A stretch of DNA of 64,000 bases, taken from positions 1,163,501 to 1,227,500 of the forward strand of contig NZ_QFFF01000001.1 in the NCBI RefSeq assembly GCF_003129465.1, read 5' to 3'. Shown piece by piece: positions 9,765 through 17,925 of the stretch. The DNA is from Sphingosinicella humi (lineage in GTDB: Bacteria > Pseudomonadota > Alphaproteobacteria > Sphingomonadales > Sphingomonadaceae). Position 1 is the first letter of the stretch, and each line of letters begins with the position of its first letter. The position numbers were made by a program, and so were the translations under genes. The notes under the pieces are model-generated. The model was not told the origin of the DNA. It searched no databases and was given only the letters and a program-made list of their open reading frames with translations.

Positions 9765-10604
9765 ATGATGCTCAAAATCGAAAATCTCCACGCCGAAATC
9801 GATGGCAAGCCCATTCTGAAGGGTCTCAGCCTCACCGTGAATGCGGGCGAGGTGCATGCGATCATGGGGCCGAACGGCGCGGGCAAATCGACGCTCGGCT
9901 ATGTGCTGGGCGGGCGCCCCGGCTATGAGGTGACCGAGGGTTCGGTCATGTTCACCCCCGCTCGTCACCCCCGCGAAAGCGGGGGTCCCGCTTCTCATGC
10001 GCAGGAAGAAGAGCGGGATTCCCGCTTTCGCGGGAATGACGATGAGGGGGGAATCGATCTCCTCGCCCTCGAACCCGACGAGCGCGCCGCCGCCGGGCTG
10101 TTCCTCGGCTTCCAGTATCCGGTCGAGATTCCCGGCGTCTCCAACGTCCAGTTCCTTCGCACCGCCCTCAACACCCAGCGCCGCGCGCGCGGCCAGGACG
10201 AAATCTCCGCGGGCGATTTCCTCCGACTCGCCCGCGAGCAGGCCGACAAGCTCGAAATCTCGATGGACCTGATGAAGCGGCCGGTGAACGTCGGCTTCTC
10301 GGGCGGTGAGAAGAAGCGGAACGAAATGGTGCAGATGGGCATCCTCTCGCCCCGCCTCGCCGTGCTCGACGAGACCGATTCCGGCCTCGACATCGACGCG
10401 CTCCGCATCGTCGGCGACGGCATCAACCGCATCATGCGCGCGCCCGACAAGGCGGTCGTCCTCATCACCCACTATGAGCGGCTGCTGGAATATGTCCGGC
10501 CCGATTTCGTCCACGTCCTGGTCGACGGCCGCATCGCGCGATCGGGCGACATAGAACTGGCGCGAGAGCTGGAGCGCGAAGGCTACGGAGCCATGGCGGC
10601 GTGA
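9765..10604 (+). CDS. sufC: SUF ATPase SufC with a repeat-encoded insertion
   Basis: 279 residues against ~248 in E. coli. ABC-type ATPase that powers SufBD remodelling. Walker A is GPNGAGKST (35-43), then the Q-loop FQYPVEIPGVSN, signature NVGFSGGEKKRNE and Walker B with DSGLDIDALR. Between GSVMF (59-63) and the conserved DLLAL (98-102) sit about 34 residues where the family has 3-4. This extra stretch is encoded by the palindromic element at 9962-10042 and keeps frame. It falls just before the Q-loop region, far in sequence from the catalytic motifs. ATG 9765 is followed by a second ATG at 9768; the frame extends back to a TTG at 9723 that is not needed. Confidence 0.93.
   Translation: MMLKIENLHAEIDGKPILKGLSLTVNAGEVHAIMGPNGAGKSTLGYVLGGRPGYEVTEGSVMFTPARHPRESGGPASHAQEEERDSRFRGNDDEGGIDLLALEPDERAAAGLFLGFQYPVEIPGVSNVQFLRTALNTQRRARGQDEISAGDFLRLAREQADKLEISMDLMKRPVNVGFSGGEKKRNEMVQMGILSPRLAVLDETDSGLDIDALRIVGDGINRIMRAPDKAVVLITHYERLLEYVRPDFVHVLVDGRIARSGDIELARELEREGYGAMAA
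9962..10042. repeat. In-gene palindromic element (family B) translated within sufC
   Basis: Inverted copies CGTCACCCCCGCGAAAGCGG (from 9963, continuing GGGTCCC) and GGGATTCCCGCTTTCGCGGG (from 10015, continuing AATGACG) surround a short centre. The arms agree at all but three or four positions. This is the sphingomonad-type intergenic repeat also seen at 29534, 45693 and 59391, but here it lies inside a coding sequence. It adds 27 codons with no stop in the sufC frame, encoding the peptide pieces RHPRESGGP and DSRFRGND. It resembles the in-gene palindromic elements known from Rickettsia. Confidence 0.88.
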
Positions 10605-10644
10605 TCATTTTCCTACAGCCCCGCCCGTGTGGCAGAGTGGCCTG

Positions 10645-11784
10645 ATGCTGCTCAATCTCCCTTCTACCCGCGAGGAGGCTTGGCGCTGGAGCGACCTGTC
10701 GGCGCTTCCCGCGCTCGCCGCCGCCACGCCGCAGACCGCCCATGGCGACCGCGAACATTGGGAACATTCGTGGCTAGACTGCGCGCTCGACGGCCCGCGC
10801 CTCCTGTTCGTCGATGGCAAGCTCGATGAGTCGCGCAGCAAGCTCGGCCCGCTCTCCGTTGGCGCCGTCGACGTCGACCCCCGCGGCCACCCGCTCGCGG
10901 CGCTTGCCGGCGCTTCGGGCTGGTCCCTGCGTCTTGACCGCGACCATGCGCCCGCGGGCCTCGTCCAGATTGTCCACGTCTCGACCGGCGCCGCCGACCA
11001 TCTCCCCGCCGAGATCGTGCTCGACGTCGATGCTCAGGCCTCGATCGTCGAAACCTATATGGGCGACGGGTGGGCCAACCGCCTGACCCAGATGTCGCTG
11101 GCCAAAGGCGCGCGGTTGATGCTGGCGCGGCGGCTCCTCGGCACCAGCGGATTCGTCAGCCTTACCGACCGCGCCGAGATCGGCGAAGGCGCCAGCTTTA
11201 CCCTCACTACCCTTGCGGCCGGCGGTACCGACAGCCGTCTCGACGGGGAGGCGACCATCACCGGCGAGGCGGCGTTCGTAGAGGCGGGCGGCGCCCTGCT
11301 CGCCCGCAATCGGCAGCGTCATGACGCCAATTTCGTCGTCCGCCACGAGGCGGTGGGCGGGATGAGCCGCCAGCTCTGGCGCTCGGTCGCCGACGATAGA
11401 TCCACCTGCTCGGTTGCGGCCCGAGTCGAGGTCGAGCGCGCCGCGCAGAAGACGGACGGCGAGCAATCGCTGAAGGGCCTCCTCCTCGCCCGAACCGCCA
11501 CGGTGAACGCCAAGCCGGAGCTCGAAATCTTCGCCGACGACGTCAAATGCGCGCATGGCGCCACCGTAGGCGAACTCGACAAGGCCGCCCTCTTCTATCT
11601 CGCCAGCCGCGGCGTGCCGCCGGAGGAAGCCAAAGCCCTCCTCACCCGCGCCTTCATCGCCGACGCGATCGATCGCATCGGCGAGGAGGTGGTACGCGAG
11701 GCGTTCCACGCGGACGCGGGTAATTGGTTCGGGTCGGTTCCCCTCCCGCTTGCGGGAGGGGCTAGGGGAGGGGCTGTCGAATGA
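10645..11784 (+). CDS. sufD: Fe-S cluster assembly protein SufD
   Basis: 379 residues. SufB paralogue and partner in the SufBC2D scaffold. It shows the typical low-conservation N-terminus (STREEAWRWSD), the beta-helix core, and the C-terminal CAHGATVGELDKAALFYLASRGV with the conserved His used at the SufB-SufD interface. The last ~15 residues (VPLPLAGGARGGAVE) are encoded by a palindromic element and are probably not ancestral. ATG 10645 is preferred; a GTG at 10627 would add six residues. The stop TGA overlaps a potential ATG of sufS. Confidence 0.93.
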   Translation: MLLNLPSTREEAWRWSDLSALPALAAATPQTAHGDREHWEHSWLDCALDGPRLLFVDGKLDESRSKLGPLSVGAVDVDPRGHPLAALAGASGWSLRLDRDHAPAGLVQIVHVSTGAADHLPAEIVLDVDAQASIVETYMGDGWANRLTQMSLAKGARLMLARRLLGTSGFVSLTDRAEIGEGASFTLTTLAAGGTDSRLDGEATITGEAAFVEAGGALLARNRQRHDANFVVRHEAVGGMSRQLWRSVADDRSTCSVAARVEVERAAQKTDGEQSLKGLLLARTATVNAKPELEIFADDVKCAHGATVGELDKAALFYLASRGVPPEEAKALLTRAFIADAIDRIGEEVVREAFHADAGNWFGSVPLPLAGGARGGAVE

Positions 11785-11835
11785 CCTCTATCCTCTCACA
11801 AGCCCTCCCCCGGCCCCTCCCGCAAGCGGGAGGGG
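11740..11835. repeat. Palindromic element (hairpin family A) across the sufD-sufS junction
   Basis: The left arm 11740-11774 and right arm 11801-11835 are near-perfect reverse complements of ~35 bp. Each contains the hairpin CCCCTCCC-gcttgc-GGGAGGGG. The element covers the last 15 codons of sufD, its stop, and the region before the likely sufS start at 11838. The right arm ends in GGGAGGGG, which sits where a ribosome binding site for sufS is expected. The design matches the terminal repeats of the DUF559 unit at 32016-32468. Confidence 0.88.
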
Positions 11836-11837
11836 AG

Positions 11838-13034
11838 ATGCAGCCCCTCGACCGCGTCGGCGACTTTCCGGCCATCCCGGAGGGCTGGTCCTATCTCGAC
11901 ACCGCCGCCACCGCGCAGAAGCCCAAGGCGGTGATCGACGCCATCACCCGCGCCTATGGCGAGACCTATGCGACCGTGCATCGCGGGGTCTACCAGCGAT
12001 CGGCCGAGATGACGATCGCCTTCGAGGCCTCGCGCCGCCGTGTCGCCGACTTCATCGGCGCCGCCGCGCCCGAGGAGATCGTCTTCGTGCGCGGGGCGAC
12101 CGAAGGCATCAACCTGGTCGCGCAAAGCTGGGGCGGCGCCAATCTCAAGGCCGGCGATCGCATCATGCTGTCGGTGCTGGAGCATCATAGCAACATCGTG
12201 CCCTGGCAGCTCATCGCCGAGCGCACCGGCGCCGTGATCGACGTCGCCCCGCTCACGGCGGACGGCCGCATCGATCTCGACGCCATGGCCGCCCTGCTGA
12301 CCGAGCGGCACAAGCTCGTCGCCCTCGCCCATGTCTCCAATGTTCTGGGCTCCGTCGTCGATGCCCGCCGCGCCGCGGCGCTCGCCCACAAGGTCGGCGC
12401 GAAGCTGCTCCTGGACGGCTGCCAGGCGGTGCCCCGCATGCCCGTCGACGTCGGCGCGATCGGCTGCGATTTCTACGTCTTCTCCGGTCACAAGCTCTAC
12501 GGCCCCACCGGCATCGGCGTGCTCTGGGCACGGAGCGATATCCTCGAAGCGATGCCGCCCTGGCACGGCGGCGGCGCGATGATCGACAAGGTGACGTTCG
12601 AGCGCACCACCTACGCTCCGCCGCCCGCCCGCTTCGAGGCAGGGACGCCGCATGTGGTGGGCGTGATCGGGCTCCACGCCGCGATCGATTATGTCGAAGC
12701 CATCGGCCTTCCGGCGATCGACGCCCACGAGACCGCCCTGGTCCGCGAGGCGCGCGAGGCCCTCTCCGCCCTCAACAGCGTCCGCCTGTTCGGGCCGGAG
12801 GATTCGGCCGGCATCGTCAGCTTCGCGGTCGAGGGGGTTCATCCCCACGATGTCGGCACCATATTGGACGAGAGCCATGTGGCGATCCGCGCCGGCCATC
12901 ATTGCGCCCAGCCGCTGATGGCGCATCTCGGCGTCGACGCCACGGCGCGGGCGAGCTTCGGGGTCTATAACGGCAGACAGGATGTCGAGGCTTTGGTCCG
13001 CGGCATCGAGCGAGTGACGAGAATTTTCGGATGA
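11838..13034 (+). CDS. sufS: Cysteine desulfurase SufS (group II)
   Basis: 398 residues. PLP enzyme that takes sulfur from cysteine for the SUF scaffold. The PLP lysine is Lys219 in SGHKLYGPTG and the catalytic persulfide Cys is Cys356 in AGHHCAQPL, corresponding to E. coli K226 and C364. ATG 11838 is preferred, as the protein then begins MQPLDRVGDFP like its homologues and has GGGAGGGGAG directly upstream. An in-frame ATG at 11781, overlapping the sufD stop as ATGA, would add 19 residues encoded by the repeat. No sufE or sufU is visible in the window. Confidence 0.95.
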   Translation: MQPLDRVGDFPAIPEGWSYLDTAATAQKPKAVIDAITRAYGETYATVHRGVYQRSAEMTIAFEASRRRVADFIGAAAPEEIVFVRGATEGINLVAQSWGGANLKAGDRIMLSVLEHHSNIVPWQLIAERTGAVIDVAPLTADGRIDLDAMAALLTERHKLVALAHVSNVLGSVVDARRAAALAHKVGAKLLLDGCQAVPRMPVDVGAIGCDFYVFSGHKLYGPTGIGVLWARSDILEAMPPWHGGGAMIDKVTFERTTYAPPPARFEAGTPHVVGVIGLHAAIDYVEAIGLPAIDAHETALVREAREALSALNSVRLFGPEDSAGIVSFAVEGVHPHDVGTILDESHVAIRAGHHCAQPLMAHLGVDATARASFGVYNGRQDVEALVRGIERVTRIFG

Positions 13035-13486
13035 ACGAGCAGCGCAAGATCGAGATCGAGGAAGTCGAGGCGGCGGTGAAGCCGCCCAAGGCGCGCGTCT
13101 CCGACACATTCGAGCGGAAGCGCGACTATCTCGCCGGCTTCCTGTCGCAAGAGCCAGAGGAGGAGTCTTCGGTCGAGCCGGGCGGCGACCTCTACGAAGC
13201 CGTGATCGACGCGCTGAAGGAGATTTACGACCCGGAGATCCCGGTCAACATCTACGACCTCGGCCTCATCTACGACGTGAAGATCAGTCCGGAAAACCAC
13301 GCCAAGGTGATCATGACCCTCACCACGCCGCATTGTCCCGTCGCGGAATCGATGCCGGGCGAGGTCGAGCTTCGCGTCGGCGCGGTGCCGGGCATCGGCG
13401 ACGCCGAAGTGGAGCTGGTCTGGGACCCGCCGTGGGACCCGCAGAAGATGTCGGATGAAGCCAAGCTTGAACTGGGGATGTTGTGA
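13031..13486 (+). CDS. sufT: SUF system assembly protein SufT (MIP18/DUF59 family)
   Basis: 151 residues. An acidic and basic N-terminal tail of ~50 residues precedes the MIP18/PaaD-like domain: EIYDPEIPVNIYDLGLIYDV, then TTPHCPV with the conserved Cys, and WDPPWDPQKM at the end. Family members assist Fe-S maturation or delivery. Its ATG overlaps the sufS stop (ATGA), so it is co-translated in the operon. The mechanism of this subfamily is less certain than its identity. Confidence 0.9.
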   Translation: MNEQRKIEIEEVEAAVKPPKARVSDTFERKRDYLAGFLSQEPEEESSVEPGGDLYEAVIDALKEIYDPEIPVNIYDLGLIYDVKISPENHAKVIMTLTTPHCPVAESMPGEVELRVGAVPGIGDAEVELVWDPPWDPQKMSDEAKLELGML

Positions 13487-13509
13487 CGATGACGGGCTGT
13501 AACCACCTC

Positions 13510-13586
13510 CGTTCGTCCCGAGCGAAGTCGAGGGGCGCCGGCACGGACTCATCACACACGCCCCTCGACTACGCTCCGGACGAACG
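13510..13586. repeat. Palindromic element (family C) between sufT and sufA
   Basis: The 28-bp arm CGTTCGTCCCGAGCGAAGTC (13510, continuing GAGGGGCG) and its reverse complement ending at 13586 differ at two positions and enclose ~21 bp. The sequence differs from families A and B. It fills most of the 115-bp gap between sufT and sufA, so a transcript across it would form a strong hairpin. Confidence 0.85.
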
Positions 13587-13601
13587 AGTGAGGGAGCTGG
13601 C

Positions 13602-13961
13602 ATGAACGCCGAAACCAAGACCCGCGCCCGCCCCGCCGCGCTGACCTTGACGCCTGCCGCGGAGGCGCGGATCGCCGATCTGATGGGCAAGGCGCCCGAG
13701 GGCACGATCGGCGTCAAGCTGTCGACGCCGCGGCGCGGCTGCTCGGGCCTGGCTTACTCGGTCGACTATGTCCACGAGGCCAAGCCATTCGACGAGGCGA
13801 TCGAGACGCCCGGCGGCATGTTCTACATCGACAGCGCCTCGGTCCTTTACCTGATCGGCAGCCGCATGGACTGGAAGGAGGACGATTTCACCGCCGGATT
13901 CGTCTTCGAGAACCCCAACGCCAAGGGCATGTGCGGCTGCGGCGAGAGCTTCACCGTCTGA
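13602..13961 (+). CDS. sufA: A-type Fe-S carrier (IscA/SufA/HesB family)
   Basis: 119 residues. Carries assembled clusters to apo-proteins. The three cluster cysteines are in RRGCSGLAY and the C-terminal MCGCGESF pair. The N-terminal ALTLTPAAEARI is typical. It is last in the suf operon, separated from sufT by a palindromic element, and its stop abuts the convergent subtilase gene with no gap. ErpA would be an alternative name; placement in the suf operon favours SufA. Confidence 0.92.
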   Translation: MNAETKTRARPAALTLTPAAEARIADLMGKAPEGTIGVKLSTPRRGCSGLAYSVDYVHEAKPFDEAIETPGGMFYIDSASVLYLIGSRMDWKEDDFTAGFVFENPNAKGMCGCGESFTV

Positions 13962-16238
13962 TCAGAAGCCGAGCGTGTAGCGGATGGCCGCGCCGAGATC
14001 GTCCGTCGCCGCCTCGATATGGCCGGGCTCGGTCCGGTAGAAGGCGTTGAGGCCGAGCTCGCCGTCTAGCACGCCGACGCTGTAGGCCGCCTCGAAATCG
14101 ACCTCGCGGCCCGTGGGGGCGAGATTGAAGAAGCGCTGGTCATAGCCCACCGCGCCGGTCGCATAATCGTAGCTGACGGGGAGAGTCAGGTCGAAGCCGC
14201 CCGAGCGGACGCGCAGCGGCTGCATCACCCGCACCGCCACCTTGTCGCCGCCGAAGAAGGCGCCGCGCTTCGACAGGTCGAGGGCCCAGGCGTCGCTGGA
14301 GAGCCGCCCGCCGTCGACCAGCGCCCCAGTGCCGGGAAGGCCCGTCCAGCCGCGGCGATAGCTCGCGAAGGCGCCCCAGCCCCGACCGAGGTCGAACGAG
14401 GCGGTGCCGTCGAGGAAATAGCTGGTGGCGCCGCCGCTCATGAAAGCCGAGCTGAAGCGGCCGCCGAGCACCGTCGCCTCCTCCTTGAGCCGCGATGCCC
14501 CGAGCGAGAGGGTGGCGGGGCCGATCGTCCGGTCCGCCGTCACCGCGGCGATGCTGTAGCCGGGCTGATCGACATCGCGGAGAGAATTCGCCTGCCACAC
14601 CTCGCCCGTCTCGTGAGTGACCGTGAGCGCCACCGGGCCGACATCCTGGCGGACGGCAAGGCTCGTGCCGGCATCGGCGAAGAAGCCGCTACGCGCCAGC
14701 GGATCCCGGGCGACCAGGAACGCATTGTCCTGATGACCGGACAAGCGCTGCTGCAATGTCCGGCCGCTCTCCGAAATCCCGAAGGCCACCGCCGTCTCCG
14801 GAGTCAGGCGCGTCAGCGCCGAACCGGCGATCACCTTGGCCTGCCGGGCGTCGTCGCGGGTGAGGCCCATCTGCGCCAGGCCCACCCAGGGCTGCTGCCC
14901 CTGCATCTCGCGGTTGACGGTGACCGTCACCGCCGTGGCGCCCTTGGCCGCGACGGCCGAGCGAGCATGGCCATGAAGGGCCTGGGCCAGCGGCCTGTCC
15001 TGGGGCGCTCGCGCGAGGGTCTGGGCGAGATCCATGGCATAGGCGCGCGAATAGCCGTCTAGGATGATCGCGCCGGTCATCTGCCCGGTCGCATCGCCCA
15101 TCGCGCCGGACGTCTGGCCGTTGTCGCTGAGCGACACCGGCTCGGCGCTGCCGGCAAGACTGGTCTGGCCCTGGGGTTCGAAGGCCCGCGCGATGTTGAG
15201 GATGCCGTTACCGAACTCGGCGTCGCGGCCGCCCGCGCCCGCATCGTCCGCGGTCGATAGCAGCAGGTCGACGATCTGCGCGCCGGTAAGATTGGGGAAG
15301 GCACTCGCCAGCAGGGCGGCGGCGCCGCTGATGACCGGCGCCGAATAGGAGGTGCCCGAGAAGAGGAAAGCTTCGCCGGTGTGATCGAACGAAAGCACGC
15401 GGTCACCGAGCGCCGTCAGATAATAAGCGGCGCCGGCTCCCGCCTTGTTCGAAAAGTCCGCCATGCTGCGGTTGGCGTCATGCGCGCCGGCAATGATGAA
15501 GGCGCCGTTCCCCGCCTGCTGCGCCGACGAAAGGGCGAGTTCGCCGGGATTGGCCTCGCTTTCGTTGCCCGCCGACATCACCACGACGATTCCCGCCCGG
15601 GTGGCCCGGCTGATGGCGTTCACCAGCACGCTGCTGGGCGCCGAGCCGCCAAGGGAGATGTTGATCACCTTGGCGCCGTTGGTCCGGGCGAGGTCGACAC
15701 CCTCGGCGATATCGGCGTCATAATGGACGCAGCCGTCCTCCTCGCTGCAATCCGCCGGATTCGACGAGTTGAACGAGAGAATCGTCGACTGGAAGGCGAC
15801 GCCCAGCATCTCGCGCCCGTTCCGCCCGGCCGCGGCCACGCCGGCCACGGACGTGCCATGGCCCTCGGTGTCCGTGACGCCGCGATTGGCGGCGACATCC
15901 TGGCTGGCGGGATCGATCCGCCCTGAGAACTCGGCCAGGGTCGGATTGATGCCGCTGTCGATGACGGCGATCTTCACGCCCTGCCCGGTCGCCCCGTCCT
16001 CATAGGCGGTGAGGGCGCGCGCAGCCACGGCCGCATTCGACCGCCGATATTCGGCATCGTCGTAATCGATGGGCGGCGGCGGAGGTGGCGGCGGTGGCGG
16101 CGGCGGTGGCGGCGGCGGAGGCGCGGCCGGCGCCGGGGCAGGGCGGGGACCACCGCCTCCGCCGCCGCAACCGCCGAGCGCCAAGGCGGCGACGCACACC
16201 GACAAGATGATAGCTTTGCGATACGTCTGCCCGCCCAT
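13962..16238 (-). CDS. Lipidated subtilisin-like (S8) autotransporter protease
   Basis: 758 residues. The order is signal peptide with lipobox (LGGC), a poly-Gly stretch, a 17-Pro run, the S8 catalytic domain and a long C-terminal region of alternating strands ending in aromatic LGF, typical of an outer-membrane beta-barrel. The triad is visible as Asp in AVIDSGI, His in GHGTSVAG and Ser in SGTSYSAPV. Lipidated S8 autotransporters are known (Neisseria NalP). The start at 16238 has GGGGGAT upstream; the ATG 21 bp earlier has none. A cell-surface or released protease is inferred; its substrate is unknown. Confidence 0.85.
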   Translation of the reverse strand: MGGQTYRKAIILSVCVAALALGGCGGGGGGPRPAPAPAAPPPPPPPPPPPPPPPPPIDYDDAEYRRSNAAVAARALTAYEDGATGQGVKIAVIDSGINPTLAEFSGRIDPASQDVAANRGVTDTEGHGTSVAGVAAAGRNGREMLGVAFQSTILSFNSSNPADCSEEDGCVHYDADIAEGVDLARTNGAKVINISLGGSAPSSVLVNAISRATRAGIVVVMSAGNESEANPGELALSSAQQAGNGAFIIAGAHDANRSMADFSNKAGAGAAYYLTALGDRVLSFDHTGEAFLFSGTSYSAPVISGAAALLASAFPNLTGAQIVDLLLSTADDAGAGGRDAEFGNGILNIARAFEPQGQTSLAGSAEPVSLSDNGQTSGAMGDATGQMTGAIILDGYSRAYAMDLAQTLARAPQDRPLAQALHGHARSAVAAKGATAVTVTVNREMQGQQPWVGLAQMGLTRDDARQAKVIAGSALTRLTPETAVAFGISESGRTLQQRLSGHQDNAFLVARDPLARSGFFADAGTSLAVRQDVGPVALTVTHETGEVWQANSLRDVDQPGYSIAAVTADRTIGPATLSLGASRLKEEATVLGGRFSSAFMSGGATSYFLDGTASFDLGRGWGAFASYRRGWTGLPGTGALVDGGRLSSDAWALDLSKRGAFFGGDKVAVRVMQPLRVRSGGFDLTLPVSYDYATGAVGYDQRFFNLAPTGREVDFEAAYSVGVLDGELGLNAFYRTEPGHIEAATDDLGAAIRYTLGF
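16071..16121. repeat. Trinucleotide tract encoding 17 consecutive prolines
   Basis: Seventeen NGG triplets (CCN on the coding strand) in the S8 autotransporter gene encode an unbroken proline run between the lipidated N-terminus and the protease domain. The tract is imperfect (CGG, TGG and AGG mixed), so slippage would change linker length in frame, not switch the gene off. Confidence 0.8.
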
Positions 16239-16265
16239 CTCGGATCCCCCGCAAGGCATTACATT

Positions 16266-16286
16266 GATTAAGGAATTTGCTTAATC
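16266..16286. promoter_or_regulatory. Inverted repeat in the S8 protease/HAD divergent promoter region
   Basis: GATTAAG and CTTAATC, a perfect 7-bp pair with a 7-bp AT-rich spacer, lie 28 bp upstream of the protease start and 62 bp before the HAD start, in an otherwise GC-rich region. A regulator site or promoter element is plausible; no regulator is identified. Confidence 0.4.
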
Positions 16287-16347
16287 GTCCTAGCCATGCA
16301 ATCCTTTCATTTTGCTGAAGGGATCCCTTCGGCCTAAGGGAGCGCGC

Positions 16348-17019
16348 ATGCTTGCCGCGCTCCGCCATGTCCACTGCTGGATCTTCGATCTCGATAACAG
16401 CCTCTACCCGGCCTCGGCAAATCTGTTCGAGCTGATCGATATCCGCATGGGCGAGTATATCCAGCGCCTGCTGGCCTGCGATCCGGTCGAGGCGCGGCGG
16501 GTGCAGAAAAGCTATTTCCACGAACATGGCACCACCCTCGCCGGCCTGATGGCGGCGCACGGCGTCGACCCGCACGACTTCCTCGCCTATGTCCACGACA
16601 TCGACCTGGCTCGCATCTCCGCCGATCCGGCCCTGGTCGCCGCGCTCGATCGCCTGCCCGGGCGCAAGTTCGTCTTCACCAATGGCGACGAGGCTTATGC
16701 CAGCCGCGTGCTAGATAAGCTCGGGCTCGCCAATGCGTTCGATGGCCTGCACGACATCCACGCAATGGATTATGTGCCCAAGCCCAATCCCAATGCCTAT
16801 GCGGCGATGTGCGCCCGCCACGGCATCGATCCGAGCAGGGCCCTGTTCGTCGAGGACATGGCGCGTAACCTTGAGCCTGCCAAGGCGCTCGGGATGACGA
16901 CGGTCTGGGTGGACAATGGCTCGGAGCGCGGCGGCCACGGCGCCGATCCCTCCTTTATCGACTACCGGATCGGGGATATCGGCAGCTGGCTTACAGAAAT
17001 TTTGGGGAAAGACGCATGA
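16348..17019 (+). CDS. HAD-family pyrimidine 5'-nucleotidase-like phosphatase
   Basis: 223 residues. HAD motif I is FDLDNSLYP, motif II FTNGD, the motif III lysine is in KPNPNAY and motif IV is FVEDMARN. The DLDNTLYP-type motif I marks the pyrimidine 5'-nucleotidase/SDT1-like group. The substrate is presumably a nucleoside monophosphate, but HAD specificity cannot be read reliably. ATG 16348 has AAGGGAG upstream and gives the expected N-terminus. The last codons overlap the dapD ATG, suggesting co-translation. Confidence 0.85.
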   Translation: MLAALRHVHCWIFDLDNSLYPASANLFELIDIRMGEYIQRLLACDPVEARRVQKSYFHEHGTTLAGLMAAHGVDPHDFLAYVHDIDLARISADPALVAALDRLPGRKFVFTNGDEAYASRVLDKLGLANAFDGLHDIHAMDYVPKPNPNAYAAMCARHGIDPSRALFVEDMARNLEPAKALGMTTVWVDNGSERGGHGADPSFIDYRIGDIGSWLTEILGKDA

Positions 17020-17843
17020 CCGAAGCGCTGCAGGCCACGATCGAACAGGCCTGGGAAGACCGCGACTCCATTGGCACCGAGACCAAAGGCCCGGTGCGCC
17101 AGGCGGTGGACGCGGCGCTGGCGGCGCTGGACTCGGGCGCGGCGCGGGTCGCCGAGAAGGGTGCGGACGGCTGGCGCGTCAATCAGTGGCTGAAGAAAGC
17201 GGTGCTGCTTTCCTTCCGTCTCAATCCGATGGAGCCCATTTCCGGCGCGCCGGGCGCCGCTCATTGGTGGGACAAGGTGCCCTCCAAGTTCAGCGGCTGG
17301 GACGCGGCCGACTTCACCGCGGCCGGTTTTCGCGCGGTCCCCGGCGCCATCGTCCGCCGCGGCGCCTTCATCGGCAAGGGCGCGGTGCTGATGCCGAGCT
17401 TCGTCAATATCGGCGCCTATGTCGGCGAAGGGACGATGGTCGACACCTGGGCGACGGTCGGCAGCTGCGCCCAGATCGGCGCCAACGTCCATATCTCCGG
17501 CGGCGCCGGCATCGGCGGTGTGCTCGAGCCGCTCCAGGCCGGCCCCGTCGTCATCGAGGACAATTGTTTCATCGGCGCCCGCTCCGAGGTTGCAGAAGGC
17601 GTGATTGTCGAAGAGGGCGCGGTCCTCTCCATGGGCGTTTTCCTTGGCGCCTCCACCAAGATCGTCGACCGCGAGAGCGGGGAGATCTTTATGGGGCGCG
17701 TCCCGGCTTATTCGGTCGTCGTTCCCGGCGCCCTGCCGCCGAAGGACGGCAAGGGTCCAAGCCTCGCCTGCGCCGTCATCGTCAAGCGGGTGGATGCCAA
17801 GACGCGCTCGAAAACCAGCATCAATGAGCTGCTGAGGGACTGA
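17016..17843 (+). CDS. dapD: 2,3,4,5-tetrahydropyridine-2,6-dicarboxylate N-succinyltransferase
   Basis: 275 residues, the usual length. Succinyl-CoA-dependent step of the lysine/diaminopimelate pathway. The N-terminal helical domain ([12 protein letters not shown]) leads to a left-handed beta-helix of hexapeptide repeats ([22 protein letters not shown]) and the active-site [11 protein letters not shown]. The ATG overlaps the stop of the HAD gene (ATGA), so the two are one transcription unit. Confidence 0.96.
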   Translation: MTEALQATIEQAWEDRDSIGTETKGPVRQAVDAALAALDSGAARVAEKGADGWRVNQWLKKAVLLSFRLNPMEPISGAPGAAHWWDKVPSKFSGWDAADFTAAGFRAVPGAIVRRGAFIGKGAVLMPSFVNIGAYVGEGTMVDTWATVGSCAQIGANVHISGGAGIGGVLEPLQAGPVVIEDNCFIGARSEVAEGVIVEEGAVLSMGVFLGASTKIVDRESGEIFMGRVPAYSVVVPGALPPKDGKGPSLACAVIVKRVDAKTRSKTSINELLRD

Positions 17844-17925
17844 CTGGCAGAACCATAAGCCTGCCTTATCGCTTTCACCGCAGCTTTCGTGACGCATTCG
17901 GGCGGGAAGGCCCTATGTCGGCGTC

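Noticed and set aside
11796-13109. 437-codon antisense frame opposite sufS
   Set aside because: Shadow of sufS; no family motifs, and sufS carries both catalytic residues.
16071-16121. Possible CRISPR or minisatellite array
   Set aside because: It is a GGN triplet run encoding polyproline in one gene, without spacers.
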